This document shows positions 26,932 through 36,283 of a stretch of DNA of 57,836 nucleotides, piece after piece; position 1 is the stretch's first letter, and each line of letters begins with the position of its first letter. Where the stretch lies: NCBI GenBank assembly GCA_913058575.1, contig CAJXRF010000028.1:1-57836 (forward strand), given 5' to 3'. A model generated the notes under the pieces. That model did not search any database. It was not told the origin of the DNA and saw only the letters and a program-made list of their open reading frames with translations. The translations under genes were made by a program, and so were the position numbers. Origin of the DNA: an uncultured Bermanella sp. (GTDB lineage: Bacteria > Pseudomonadota > Gammaproteobacteria > Pseudomonadales > Oceanobacteraceae).

Positions 26932-29052
26932 TTAGAATTTACGATACAAACTGATTTCGTAAGACCGAGGGTCTCCCAACAAGTGGGCATCATCGTATAC
27001 TGACCATTGACTATATTCTTCATCAAAAGCATTACGAACACGAAAAGTTACCTCACCCAACTCAGGCTCTGTCCAGCGAACGTAAAAATCAAAGAGGTTA
27101 TAGGCATCCATTTGGTCTGTGTTGGCATTGTCCATTTCCCGCTCACCTACGTAACGGCTTGAGCCCCCAATACGCCAAGCATCATTTGCTTGATAATGAA
27201 TCCAGAGGTTTGCCGTTTGCTCGGCCACATTGGCGGGTGTATTACCCTTTAATGAATCACCGCTTGCAGTGTTATAGGTTTCAAATTCGGCATTCAGCAC
27301 AGAAGCGTTCGCTTCAAGCTGCCACAGATCATTTATTTGCAAAGCCAAAGATATTTCCACTCCTTGGGATTGTTGCTCACCAATTTGTACTCGTTTGCTG
27401 GGATCGTTTGGGTCAGGAGTCAACCCATCTTCTTTGGTAATATCATAAATGGCTGCTGTCCATTGCCCCCGATTATCAAGGAAGCTTTGCTTGATACCGA
27501 TTTCAATTTGCTCGCCTTTGGCAAGGTCAAAATCTTTAGCTGATCCATTTAGCGTCACCAAACTGGCTACTGGCACGATGGATGTGGCGTATTGACCGTA
27601 TACAGACAAATTATCGGTTATTTTATAGGTAGTACCAAAACGACCGGTAGTTTCAGAGTAATCATTAGAGAAGGTTTCTCCATCTAAGGTATTTGCATCT
27701 AAGTCATCAGATTCTATTTTAATATCATCCTGGCGTAGACCAAATAACAAAATTAGCTTATCAGTGACTTCTAACTGATCTTCCATAAACAATGAAAGAC
27801 TGTCCGCTTTTGTTTTACGATTAGGGGCTGTTGCCTTGTTTTCACCTGCGGTAAAAACTAATGCAGGAGGATTAAATGGATCAATAATGATGTCGGGAAA
27901 AGCAAAGTCACTACCTGTATTTTTAAAACGATTCTGATTAACATCAAATCCTAGCAAGACGCGGTTATTCATACCTGAAATATTTTGACTAAAAATGGCT
28001 TCGAAGCGGTTACCCAAAATGCTTTGGTCATGAATAACTTCGAAAAAACCAGTAACAGCAAAAGTACCTTCAGCATCATTTACCTTCGCGTCTTCGGCAT
28101 TTTTCCAATGACGATCAGCTTCATACTGATACAACACGTTTTTAATTTTCAATGAACTGCTCGGCTGCCAATCAACAACTGCACGTAGCCAGTGACTTTC
28201 CTGCTCTGTGATTTCATCGACTATATTAAAATTGGTTTTACGCAGGCTTGAAGGAATACGGCCATTGATTTCATGGTGACCAAAATAGGCTTCTATATCA
28301 TCTTCGGTAAACTCAGCTTCCAGTGATACCTCTAAATCTCCAAAATCATATAAAAGGGTTCCTGAATAGTTTTTATACTCAAAGCCTGAGCGATCAATGT
28401 AGCCTTCCGAATTTTGTTGGCTCACATCAAAACGATAATAAAGATTATTTACAGAGGTTGTGCCGCCACTGCCCAGGCCCACACGTTGCGTATTGAAAGA
28501 GCCATGAGAAAGATAAAATTCAGACTCTACGGCAGCACGGCTTGGCTGCTTACTCACAAAGTTTATAGCGCCCGCCAAAGCACCATCACCATACAGCACC
28601 GATGCAGGCCCTTTTAGTATCTCTACCCGCTCTAGGTTAAAAGTATCAAGTGGACGAGTACTCATGCCAGGACTGGTAATGCGAATACCATTATGCAAAT
28701 GGGAAATATCACTATTTGAAAAACCGCGCATAGAATGAACTCCCGGTGCACCGGGAGGATTTCCACTTAAAGCACCTACGGCACCTTCAACCGCTTCCAA
28801 AGTCGTGCGAGCACCCCGTTGGCGCAATAAATCCTGATCAAGAATATCCATGCTGGCAGGTAAATCCATTAGCTCTATGTTTAAGCGTGAACCAATAACA
28901 GTCTCGTCATTCAGATTAAAACTAGGGATGTCTGATTGGCTTCCATTCACCACCATGCCATCAAGTTGCACAAGCGGCTCTTCAGCAAAGCCATTAGCCA
29001 CTAGAATCGTAAAACTCAACAAAATGATTGATATATTTTTAAAACTTGTCAT
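26932..29052 (-). CDS. TonB-dependent outer-membrane receptor under cobalamin control
   Basis: 706 residues from the ATG at 29052, preceded by GAGGAG. A signal peptide ends at GFA. The plug domain follows, with LPASMDILDQDLLRQRGA, the RGFS segment and VEILKGPASVLYGDGALAGAIN; a beta barrel ends in the outer-membrane signal ISLYRKF. Its plug resembles siderophore receptors more than E. coli BtuB. Yet it is the first gene after a cobalamin riboswitch and precedes a FecCD-type ABC system, so corrinoid uptake is the best inference. Some related receptors carry siderophores, so this should be tested. Confidence 0.9.
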   Translation of the reverse strand: MTSFKNISIILLSFTILVANGFAEEPLVQLDGMVVNGSQSDIPSFNLNDETVIGSRLNIELMDLPASMDILDQDLLRQRGARTTLEAVEGAVGALSGNPPGAPGVHSMRGFSNSDISHLHNGIRITSPGMSTRPLDTFNLERVEILKGPASVLYGDGALAGAINFVSKQPSRAAVESEFYLSHGSFNTQRVGLGSGGTTSVNNLYYRFDVSQQNSEGYIDRSGFEYKNYSGTLLYDFGDLEVSLEAEFTEDDIEAYFGHHEINGRIPSSLRKTNFNIVDEITEQESHWLRAVVDWQPSSSLKIKNVLYQYEADRHWKNAEDAKVNDAEGTFAVTGFFEVIHDQSILGNRFEAIFSQNISGMNNRVLLGFDVNQNRFKNTGSDFAFPDIIIDPFNPPALVFTAGENKATAPNRKTKADSLSLFMEDQLEVTDKLILLFGLRQDDIKIESDDLDANTLDGETFSNDYSETTGRFGTTYKITDNLSVYGQYATSIVPVASLVTLNGSAKDFDLAKGEQIEIGIKQSFLDNRGQWTAAIYDITKEDGLTPDPNDPSKRVQIGEQQSQGVEISLALQINDLWQLEANASVLNAEFETYNTASGDSLKGNTPANVAEQTANLWIHYQANDAWRIGGSSRYVGEREMDNANTDQMDAYNLFDFYVRWTEPELGEVTFRVRNAFDEEYSQWSVYDDAHLLGDPRSYEISLYRKF

Positions 29053-29301
29053 GTGACTCCTCACTTGTGATACAAAAATCAAGTTCAGAGTACAGGCGAA
29101 GAACGGCTATCTAAGCAGGCCTAATTAGGCAGGTATTATCCGGCCAGCATAATATAGACGTATCAATAGTAACAGCGTTCCAAGTGCCAGCCCGCACCCG
29201 TATTGCTGAACAAAAATTCACAGCGGAGTAATAGAGTTAAAATATAGATGAGAAAAATTTTCTCACTGGTAGCCCGCCGCTACACTTGTGTTCACATTAA
29301 A

Positions 29302-29482
29302 AGGCCGGTCTCCGGACTCTCGACGCGAATACTATGATTCTTCTATATCGCCTTCCCATGTTTAAAAACACAGTGACTGGGTAAAATACCCGGATACAGA
29401 TTAACGTCGATTACCGTTGCGGGGGCAGTATTGGAATTGCAAAAGCTCACCAATTTCCCGTTTAACCACAAGGGGCACCTAT
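29302..29482 (-). promoter_or_regulatory. Cobalamin (AdoCbl-type) riboswitch
   Basis: The minus strand shows the conserved elements in order: AGGTGCCCC at the 5' end, AACGGGAA, CCAATACTGCCCCCGCAAC (the B12 box, 29416-29428), the GGGAAGGCG segment, and the closing GTCCGGAGACCGGCC. About 250 bases of leader separate it from the receptor start; an inverted repeat TGAGAAAA/ATTTTCTCA (29249-29265) there is a candidate expression platform. Known behaviour of the class is repression when cobalamin is plentiful. Confidence 0.95.
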
Positions 29483-29494
29483 CAATTTTCGCGA

Positions 29495-29522
29495 AGTTTA
29501 CTGACTTAAAAGTAATTGTCAA
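29495..29522 (-). promoter_or_regulatory. Sigma-70 promoter of the corrinoid uptake operon
   Basis: TTGACA (29522-29517), a 16-base spacer and TAAACT (29500-29495) on the minus strand. The predicted transcript would start about 5 bases before the riboswitch, as expected for a riboswitch leader. Confidence 0.65.
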
Positions 29523-30017
29523 TCAACCTAAGCACAACGCTAATTGACATAAAGTTAATAAAATTTCGGGTTTTGGGCCAAATATGTAAAAACAAAGGAA
29601 TTTTGCTCTAACAATTATCATTTATTTATAATGCCTATTTTTAAATACGGGTACCTTTCCCATTACAATTCATTAGGAAAAATATCAATGATCTAGAGAC
29701 CAAGTTTTGCCCCCCTAAAATTCAAGGTTTCACTACGGTTTTTTACATAGAAAATACAGAAACAAAAATACAAGTTTGACCGGTAGCAATGGCCATTTAT
29801 TTATACGCGTTCCATGGCCGCAGCATCTAAAATCACTCTACGATATTAAATTTCGTTTATTTTATAAAATGTAACGAAGGTTTTGTCTGGGCTATTGCCC
29901 CGAATTACTTTTTCCATTTATTATAGGGCGCTGATATTAATACTAATGTATTCAGGACAAGCTGAATATATTACAAATATTTTCACAAAGAATGTGTACC
30001 GGTATAAAGGAGGATAA
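29523..30017. other. Intergenic region between divergent transcripts
   Basis: About 500 AT-rich bases between the uptake-operon promoter and the MerR gene. No gene or repeat is visible. It ends with the strong AAAGGAGG ribosome site of the MerR gene. Confidence 0.5.
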
Positions 30018-30374
30018 ATGCGTACTGCTCAACTCATAAAAGCCAGTGGTCTATCTAAAGACACCCTACGTTATTACGAAAAAATGGGGCTAATGCCTAC
30101 CCCACAGCGCAGCAGTAATAATTACAAGTACTATCCTGAGTCTACAGTGGAGCTATTGGCGTTTATTGTCACCGCTAAAAAGCTCGGATTTACCCTTAAC
30201 GAAATTAAAAACACCCTTCATTTATTTTATGATGAAGACCTATATTGCGATAGCGCCATTGATTTATTAAAAAACAAATTATTGGAAGTTAGTAAAATGA
30301 TTAAACAGCTAGAGATACAAAAGAAAAGCTTGCAGGGGGAAATTAAATATTTTAAAAATAAAAAGTCTAAATAA
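30018..30374 (+). CDS. MerR-family transcriptional regulator
   Basis: 118 residues. The N-terminal winged helix is clear: AQLIKASGLSKDTLRYYEKMGLM, then YKYYPESTVELLAFIVTAKKLGFTLNEIK, followed by a dimerisation coiled coil to the C-terminus. One cysteine (YCDSA) sits at the start of the coil, where metal-sensing MerR proteins have a ligand, but the second C-terminal Cys is missing. Signal unknown. AAAGGAGG precedes the ATG. No obvious target operon is adjacent on this strand. Confidence 0.88.
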   Translation: MRTAQLIKASGLSKDTLRYYEKMGLMPTPQRSSNNYKYYPESTVELLAFIVTAKKLGFTLNEIKNTLHLFYDEDLYCDSAIDLLKNKLLEVSKMIKQLEIQKKSLQGEIKYFKNKKSK

Positions 30375-30413
30375 TTGCAAATTATGACAATCTACAATCT
30401 AATGAAATTCGTA

Positions 30414-31142
30414 CTAGCGGTACTGGCTTAGTATATCCTTAAGCTTTCCATTTTCTTTCATAATGACAAGTCCCTTATTAAATTCGAGCACAAAAGGCTG
30501 CCATTTTTTAGAAAAAACCATTCGATAATCCGTGGTATCTACCGCTTTTTGTGAAATATTAAAACCTTGAGTTATATTATTTTTCTTAATTATCCATAGC
30601 CCCACATGCTCGGTAATAATGGCAATATCTAAACGATTTCGGCTAAGCATGTTCAGCATATATAATTCATTATTGCTATCGAGGCGTTTAATGGTTCCAT
30701 TTTTAAAATACTGCGATAAGGACTGATACGAATAACCAGTATGCACACCAATACTGCGCCCAATTAAGTCTTCAACTTTGTTAAATTTAAAAGGGTAATC
30801 CTCACGGGTAAAGACCACATCTCGCACTTTCAATACAGGATCACTAAACACATATTTTTCAGGATGCTCAACCCATTCAAGTGCACTGGCATGAGCATCT
30901 AATTTATTGTTATCTAACAAGGTGTACACCCTGTTTTCAGGAATACGCTCTGGTACTACCTGTATATTGTGTTGTTGAGCAATATGCGTTAACACATCAA
31001 ACATGATACCAGCTGGAGGGGTGGAAATAACATAAGGCGGAAAACCTTGGGGGGTGACATTAAAACGTATAGAAGCATTTTGGCCATAGCAAAGGCCATG
31101 GCCAAACAGGAGTATCAGCAAACTAAAACTGTAAATTCTCAT
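30414..31142 (-). CDS. Periplasmic solute-binding-like protein (family 3)
   Basis: About 242 residues from the ATG at 31142 (AAAGGG upstream); a longer frame to 31328 would put 62 non-signal residues in front. The signal peptide ends at CYGQ. SBP_bac_3 features are IMFDVLTHIAQQHNIQV, the DAHASALEWVEHPEKYVFSDPV substrate loop, and a C-terminal NKGLVIMKENGKLKDIL. No transport genes are adjacent. It is similar in architecture to the protein at 21156. Confidence 0.78.
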   Translation of the reverse strand: MRIYSFSLLILLFGHGLCYGQNASIRFNVTPQGFPPYVISTPPAGIMFDVLTHIAQQHNIQVVPERIPENRVYTLLDNNKLDAHASALEWVEHPEKYVFSDPVLKVRDVVFTREDYPFKFNKVEDLIGRSIGVHTGYSYQSLSQYFKNGTIKRLDSNNELYMLNMLSRNRLDIAIITEHVGLWIIKKNNITQGFNISQKAVDTTDYRMVFSKKWQPFVLEFNKGLVIMKENGKLKDILSQYR

Positions 31143-31366
31143 GGCAGCCCTTTCGAATAAAGATACTGGCGCACAGCCATAGGTATTCATATAAAAAGAG
31201 GGCTTCATATACATTCCTAGTATAAGGCTATGGAAACCCGCCCTATAAATATAGATGACTCCCATCGGTTGTGCCCTTTTGATCATAAAATTCCCCATCA
31301 TAAGCAGGACTTTTATCCACAGGCCCATTACACTAGCCGCGCCCTAAAAAGCCCGAAGAGTAAGCC

Positions 31367-31843
31367 ATGAGCACCCTAATATTTCAGATACATATAAAGC
31401 AGTGGGATAAAAGCCAGCGCAGTAGCCAACACGTGGCCCAGCGAGCAGCCATGGCCGACCGCTTTGCCATCGAAGCGTCCCCTGAATTCTTTATTTTAAA
31501 CCAGCGCTGTATCATAGATGGTCACGGGCTTAGCAAGAATCGCCCCCTTAAAAAAGCCATGCTAAGCGATGGGTCAGTGAAACTAGAGCGCTTTATTATT
31601 AGCGAGCAAGATGGCCAGTTAATTTTAAAGTATCAGGGCGAGCAAACGGAGCCCCTCACCATAGGCAATTTGAACGAGGGGTGGTTTCAGGCCAAATACC
31701 AATGGCGCTACGCCTTAGAAGAAGCCAATGAGATTTACTGGCAATATGAAGAAGTCATTTTAAATGCCGTGTGCGCTAAAGAATATGATGCCGACTACTT
31801 CTTAAATACCCCCAGCCAGCAAGTATTTTGCGCCGATGAGTAA
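31367..31843 (+). CDS. Conserved-looking cytoplasmic protein, unknown
   Basis: 158 residues, no signal peptide or membrane segment. It opens with MSTLIFQIHIKQWDKSQRSS, a beta strand and basic stretch, and ends with an acidic, Tyr/Trp-rich half (WQYEEVILNAVCAKEYDADYF). Codon use matches its neighbours. No family recognised. The gene is divergent from the solute-binding protein gene. Confidence 0.6.
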   Translation: MSTLIFQIHIKQWDKSQRSSQHVAQRAAMADRFAIEASPEFFILNQRCIIDGHGLSKNRPLKKAMLSDGSVKLERFIISEQDGQLILKYQGEQTEPLTIGNLNEGWFQAKYQWRYALEEANEIYWQYEEVILNAVCAKEYDADYFLNTPSQQVFCADE

Positions 31844-32035
31844 CTTGCTTCTCTTTTGATCGGCTGCTCAACCAAAGCGGGACACCAGCTAATGTTAAGC
31901 CCTGTGTTGTGTATATGAGCCACAGCCAACCTACTTACGTAATACAGGTTCGCAACGGTTTTGGTTCACCATGCTTACAGGTATACTTAGGGACACTTTT
32001 ATTCACCACTGTGATAGCCTTTAAGCGGACCTGCA

Positions 32036-32575
32036 ATGAACGACGACATCAACTACAAGAATAACCCGCTGCATGGATTGGGATTGAAAAACCTATTAAT
32101 AGAAATGGTGGATCACTACAGCTTTGAAATCCTATTTGCTTACTTAAATATACATTGCTTTAAAACCAACCCCAGCATTGAATCCAGTGTTAAATTTCTT
32201 AAGAAAACCGACTGGGCTCGCGAGAAAGTAGAAGCCTTTTATTTATACCAATTCAAAAATTTGCCTAAAGCCTCTGCTCAACAATTTGATTTACCCCCAA
32301 GGGACAGAATTATTCCTGAAAACCAAACCCCAGGTGAACCAAAAGAATTAAGTCTAGAAGACGCGGAGCGTTTACGTGAGCAAAAAGCCAAACAGGCGGC
32401 CAATTGGAATAAAGGTTCTGGCAACAAGCGTGGTGGGCCATCGGGAGGCCGAAACAGCACAGGTAAACGCCCACACAAAAGCTCATCATCACCTTCCAGT
32501 AGTGAGCCAAAAACGGTGCGAACCGTGATCACGCCAGATGGAAAAGTAGACCCCTGGGGAAATTCGAAGAAATAA
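32036..32575 (+). CDS. VF530 family (DUF2132) DNA-binding-type protein
   Basis: 179 residues. Residues 8-75 are the VF530 domain: [51 protein letters not shown]. The C-terminal 100 residues are an unusual low-complexity Gly/Lys/Ser/Pro-rich tail that ends in [13 protein letters not shown]530 structures from other bacteria suggest nucleic-acid binding; the basic tail fits this. Most family members I recall stop after the domain, so the tail is a noteworthy extension. Confidence 0.85.
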   Translation: MNDDINYKNNPLHGLGLKNLLIEMVDHYSFEILFAYLNIHCFKTNPSIESSVKFLKKTDWAREKVEAFYLYQFKNLPKASAQQFDLPPRDRIIPENQTPGEPKELSLEDAERLREQKAKQAANWNKGSGNKRGGPSGGRNSTGKRPHKSSSSPSSSEPKTVRTVITPDGKVDPWGNSKK

Positions 32576-32613
32576 TAAATTCGTTTTTTTATTTTATGGC
32601 GCCAGTCATTGGC

Positions 32614-32642
32614 CCCATCAATCAATCACATTGATTGATGGG
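32614..32642 (+). terminator. Rho-independent terminator
   Basis: CCCATCAATCAAT, a CAC loop and ATTGATTGATGGG form a perfect 13-bp hairpin followed by CTTTT. It ends the VF530 transcript and overlaps the last codons of the convergent isomerase gene. Confidence 0.75.
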
Positions 32643-33297
32643 CTTTTCGGTCTATGGCTCGCTTATTTTTTAAAGACTCAGCTACTTTTTCAACATCTAA
32701 TGGATCATTACCCGACACATACAATTTCATGTGTTCAAACTGATCATTCCCCCAAAATAACTGCCCGCCAGTAATCATGGTTGGTACCCCAAACACGCCT
32801 TGCTCAATGGCTTTTTGAGTATTATTTTTTAGAATATTTTTTATGGCCACTTCTTGAGTTTTTTCATACATGGCCAAGCCATTTAAGCCTTGCTTATTTA
32901 AAATTGAAATAAGTTCATTTTTATCCCCTAGATCTTTTCCTTGTGTCCACCCTGCCTCAAAAATGGCTGAAACCACCTGTGGCTGCTGATCACCGCTCAC
33001 TTCCAGTAACGACATACGTAAAGCCGTTAATGAGTTGAACGGATGGAATTTAGGGGGATTCATTTCAAAGCCATGCAATGCTGCATAGCGATTACAATAC
33101 TTGGCCAGCCATTCACGCTTAGGAGGAATTTCTGCTGGGCCCAATTGCCCCCAGTGATCAAGGAGTTTGCCAAACACCACAGGTTGTGGATTAAGTGTTA
33201 ATTTATGTTCTTTACAAAAATCTGCCAGTTTACGCCAAGAGAAATACGCATAGGGTGACAGATAGTCAAAATAAAAATCCAGAGTACGCGCTTGCAT
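32626..33297 (-). CDS. 2-hydroxychromene-2-carboxylate isomerase-like (DsbA fold)
   Basis: 223 residues of the kappa-GST/DsbA-like isomerase family. It begins with the substrate-binding strand DFYFDYLSPYAYFSW, where a Ser replaces the DsbA cysteine. It also has PFNSLTALRMSL and ends with QGVFGVPTMITGGQLFWGNDQFEHM, the cis-Pro loop. Glutathione-dependent isomerases of this family act in naphthalene breakdown (NahD), but no aromatic-degradation genes are nearby, so the substrate is open. Confidence 0.85.
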   Translation of the reverse strand: MQARTLDFYFDYLSPYAYFSWRKLADFCKEHKLTLNPQPVVFGKLLDHWGQLGPAEIPPKREWLAKYCNRYAALHGFEMNPPKFHPFNSLTALRMSLLEVSGDQQPQVVSAIFEAGWTQGKDLGDKNELISILNKQGLNGLAMYEKTQEVAIKNILKNNTQKAIEQGVFGVPTMITGGQLFWGNDQFEHMKLYVSGNDPLDVEKVAESLKNKRAIDRKAHQSM

Positions 33298-33487
33298 AAA
33301 AATCCTTTCTTATTGGCTTTTATAATTATTTCAATGCCCTAGATATATAGCACTTCATAAGGGCTGTAAATCAAATACAAATATAAAGGAGCCCTTTTTT
33401 ACTTTGTAGAAAGTTTAACTCCTCACCATCACACACAAAAATTAGCGCACCGAATCACTGTACGCTACAGAGTATTTTGCAAAACCA

Positions 33488-33727
33488 TTAGCCTATCGGG
33501 ACTCCTTTAACTAAAAATGCCGTTAACTTGGTGACTATTGGAGTAATAAAAAGGGTAGTGGGCAAAGCTACCCAAAAAGCTAAATGCCAATCTATTAACC
33601 AGTGCCATAACAACGTTTGAATAGGGCCTGTATTTGCAGCTATTCCTAATACCAGTGACATTATGCCTGACATTAAAAAGGCCATTAACAATACAAAAAT
33701 TAGGTTTTCGTGTTTACGAGCAATCAT
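33488..33727 (-). CDS. DUF2798 small membrane protein
   Basis: 79 residues with two transmembrane helices, matching the DUF2798 pattern (FLMSGIMSLVLGIAAN ... WHWLIDWHLAFWVALPTTLFITPIV). Function of the family is unknown. It lies 54 bp downstream of the pirin gene on the same strand, so the two are probably one transcript. Confidence 0.8.
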   Translation of the reverse strand: MIARKHENLIFVLLMAFLMSGIMSLVLGIAANTGPIQTLLWHWLIDWHLAFWVALPTTLFITPIVTKLTAFLVKGVPIG

Positions 33728-33781
33728 GGTTTTTCCCTTTTTAAAAACAAATACTTAACACTACATACTTAAACTAATGAA

Positions 33782-34459
33782 TTAAAAGTCAGCTTGTACA
33801 GTCACTAGGGTTAGGTGTACATCCTCACTTATCACCTCTAGCTCTATGCCTTGGGCGCGTATTAAGTCTCCGTCTTTAAGTGATTGCCCGTTTACCACCG
33901 CTTCACCATTGGCCACGTACACCAAGCTCTCACCTTCACGACTTGTTTGGTAACCTTTTTGAACTAACCCAGTATCAATTAATGTATGGCTATCGAAGCT
34001 ATTGGTTTGCTCTGTGCTGCCCCCATAAATACGGTGCAGTTCACCATCGTTGGTATTGTAAAATTTGTAATCTGCAGCACTGCCAGAGGCTTCAGGTAAT
34101 GCCCATAACTGCAATAAGCGGGTGCGGCTTTCGTCAGGGTTAATTTCATTATGACCAAACCCTTCCCCCCCTGCCCTTTGCACTTGTGCCTGATTGGCCA
34201 CCATAGACTGCCCATGCTCCATGGAACCTTCATGGGTGAGGCGCCCTTCCAGCATAATGGTAATTACATCCACCTCAAGATGAGGGTGCATGCCCGACTC
34301 GCCAAAGGGTACATAGCGAGCATCAGCCAAGTACACAAAGCTGCCTAAACCATCCCAAGTATTATTCTGACCGCCTATTTTGGCATCTTTAATAAGCCTA
34401 GTTTCTTCAATACCAGCAAAACCACCACGAGGTAATGTGTCTCTAGATAGAATATTCAT
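33782..34459 (-). CDS. Pirin-family protein
   Basis: 225 residues, bicupin fold. The N-terminal cupin shows the family motif FGESGMHPHLEVDVITIMLEGRLTHEGS, with metal-binding His and Glu (HPH...E). It is followed by GGEGFGHNEINPDESRTRLLQLWALP. Bacterial pirins (for example YhhW) have quercetinase or regulatory activities. It is divergently transcribed from a LysR-type gene, a common pairing that suggests LysR control of pirin and the DUF2798 gene. Confidence 0.9.
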   Translation of the reverse strand: MNILSRDTLPRGGFAGIEETRLIKDAKIGGQNNTWDGLGSFVYLADARYVPFGESGMHPHLEVDVITIMLEGRLTHEGSMEHGQSMVANQAQVQRAGGEGFGHNEINPDESRTRLLQLWALPEASGSAADYKFYNTNDGELHRIYGGSTEQTNSFDSHTLIDTGLVQKGYQTSREGESLVYVANGEAVVNGQSLKDGDLIRAQGIELEVISEDVHLTLVTVQADF

Positions 34460-34564
34460 AATGCGCTTCCTTTGCCTAACGGGCTTTAAAGTAATATTTG
34501 TTTAGTATTTCCAAACTGTTAAAGCCATTATAAATAGAGGAAAAATGAATAAAATCGAGTAATA

Positions 34565-34592
34565 TTGACAAATTAGTTCGAAAAAACTGAAC
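34565..34592 (+). promoter_or_regulatory. Promoter element and LysR-type binding site
   Basis: TTGACA (34565-34570) fits a -35 box for the LysR gene. Overlapping its spacer is GTTC-N9-GAAC (34576-34592), a perfect interrupted dyad of the TTC-N9-GAA/T-N11-A type that LysR proteins bind. It lies between the divergent pirin and LysR genes. Confidence 0.5.
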
Positions 34593-34609
34593 ATTATTAA
34601 GAGACTTTC

Positions 34610-35506
34610 ATGAAGCTCACCCTAGACGCCTTAACCGTATTAGATGCCATTGACCGCAAAGGCAGTTTTGCAGGGGCCGCACAAGCGCTATTTCGAGTGC
34701 CTTCCACTGTGACCTACACCGTACAAAAGCTAGAAGAAGACCTAGGCTTCACCATATTCAAACGCGTGGGACGCCGCTCTGTTCTCACTCCAGCTGGATT
34801 AGTACTACTAGAACAAGGCCGGCAGCTATTAACCGCAGCCCAAGAAGTGGTGGCCAACGCCCACCAAGTTAACAGTGGCTGGGAAACAGAGCTAAATATT
34901 GCCATCGACACCGTTTGGGATATCAATGAGCTTTATCCCATCATCAAGGAATTTCAGCAGCTTAATAACGGCGTGCAAATTAATATAAGCGAAGAAGTCA
35001 TGGGGGGCACACTGGAAGCCATTATTGAACAGCGGGCTCACATTACTCTGGGAGGGCCGCCACCGGCAAGCCCCATGCCCGGCATTAAGTTCGAGAAAGT
35101 CCTAAGCGCACAATGGTTATTTGTGGTGGCCAAGAATCATGCACTTATCAACCAGCCCCAACCATTAACGGAACAAGTCATCCTGCCCTATGCACAGGTT
35201 GTCATAAGAGACTCAGCCACACAATCTGCTATTCGTGCCCATAGAAATTTAGCAGAAAGGCCCATGCTACGTGTAGCTAGCATGACGCAAAAAATAAAAG
35301 CAATACAGCAAGGGGTGGGCGTGGGGTTTTTACCCCGTCATAAAATTCAATCTTACTTAGACTTGGGTGAACTGGTGACCTTGGCAATAGAAAAAGAAGT
35401 GCCCGTCACCCATCAGTATTGCGCGTGGCGTACTAATAATATTGGGCGCGCCACACAATGGTTTGTAGAGAAAATACTTAGTAAGCATTTAAAGCCGGTA
35501 AATTAA
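34610..35506 (+). CDS. LysR-family transcriptional regulator
   Basis: 298 residues. The winged helix-turn-helix is at residues 1-60 (LTLDALTVLDAIDRKGSFAGAAQALFRVPSTVTYTVQKLEEDLGFTIF) and the periplasmic-binding-fold effector domain at about 90-295. It is divergent from the pirin gene, 150 bp away, with a LysR-type dyad between, so it probably controls pirin and itself. Effector unknown. Confidence 0.92.
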   Translation: MKLTLDALTVLDAIDRKGSFAGAAQALFRVPSTVTYTVQKLEEDLGFTIFKRVGRRSVLTPAGLVLLEQGRQLLTAAQEVVANAHQVNSGWETELNIAIDTVWDINELYPIIKEFQQLNNGVQINISEEVMGGTLEAIIEQRAHITLGGPPPASPMPGIKFEKVLSAQWLFVVAKNHALINQPQPLTEQVILPYAQVVIRDSATQSAIRAHRNLAERPMLRVASMTQKIKAIQQGVGVGFLPRHKIQSYLDLGELVTLAIEKEVPVTHQYCAWRTNNIGRATQWFVEKILSKHLKPVN

Positions 35507-35592
35507 AAATTAAAATAATATTGATATCACTGTTATTCAGCCCAGCTATTACCGCTGCTTTCATATTAAGCGCATTCACAATAAACACTTAA

Positions 35593-35621
35593 CTGGTGCA
35601 ATAGATAAAACCTTGCACCAG
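35593..35621 (+). terminator. Hairpin downstream of the LysR gene
   Basis: CTGGTGCAA and TTGCACCAG are perfectly complementary (9 bp, 11-base loop), 87 bases after the LysR stop. No T tract follows, so it may be a processing or regulatory hairpin instead. Confidence 0.4.
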
Positions 35622-35790
35622 AATATTCTCCATCACGTTAATTAGCATTAAATTACTCACTAATAAACTCAGCTATTCCCCGCAGGTACTGCAATATTTT
35701 AATGCCAATTTTTGAAAATTATGGCTCAAAGATTGCTCCTATCGTTATGTATTTTCATTAAAGCAAACATTTATTTATAAGGGCGGAACC

Positions 35791-36231
35791 ATGAAAAAAC
35801 TAGAAGTCATTGAAGCAGTTGTACTGGCCAAAAAAGAAAAGCAGTTAAGTTGGGAAGCCATTGCTGCTGAACTCAACATGGGATGTGTTTGGGTTACATC
35901 AGCTTGCCTGGGCATGAACAGTATGCCAGAAGAAATAGCCGGTAAGTTATGTAAACTGCTGGCCCTGCCTGATGAGGCAAAAGAGGCGTTAATGGAATAC
36001 CCAACCAAGAGCTGGGACGAAGCGATACCAACCGACCCGTTAATTTATCGTCTATACGAAGTGGTAGGAGTATATGGTGAAACCTTAAAAGAAGTGATAC
36101 AAGAAAAATTTGGTGATGGCATCATGAGCGCCATTGATTTCTCCATGGATGTGGACAAAATTGAAGACCCAAAAGGTGACCGAGTATTATTAACACTAAA
36201 TGGAAAATTTTTACCCTACAAGGCCTGGTAA
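35791..36231 (+). CDS. cynS: Cyanate hydratase (cyanase)
   Basis: 146 residues. Converts cyanate and bicarbonate to ammonia and CO2. The N-terminal helical domain precedes the catalytic segment YRLYEVVGVYGETLKEVIQEKFGDGIMSAIDF; R87, E90 and S113 align with E. coli Arg96, Glu99 and Ser122. The length and C-terminal GKFLPYKAW are normal. AAGGGCGG lies upstream of the ATG. No cynT carbonic anhydrase or cynABD transporter is adjacent, so cyanate may come from inside the cell or by an unlinked carrier. Confidence 0.95.
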   Translation: MKKLEVIEAVVLAKKEKQLSWEAIAAELNMGCVWVTSACLGMNSMPEEIAGKLCKLLALPDEAKEALMEYPTKSWDEAIPTDPLIYRLYEVVGVYGETLKEVIQEKFGDGIMSAIDFSMDVDKIEDPKGDRVLLTLNGKFLPYKAW

Positions 36232-36241
36232 ATACCAGAAT

Positions 36242-36266
36242 ATAAGGCGCTATTTGAGCGCCTTAT
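36242..36266. terminator. Convergent terminator hairpin
   Basis: ATAAGGCGCT, a 5-base loop and AGCGCCTTAT form a perfect 10-bp stem between the convergent cyanase and kinase-phosphatase genes. It likely serves both directions although T tracts are short. Confidence 0.7.
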
Positions 36267-36283
36267 TGCCAGGTAAAATAAAG

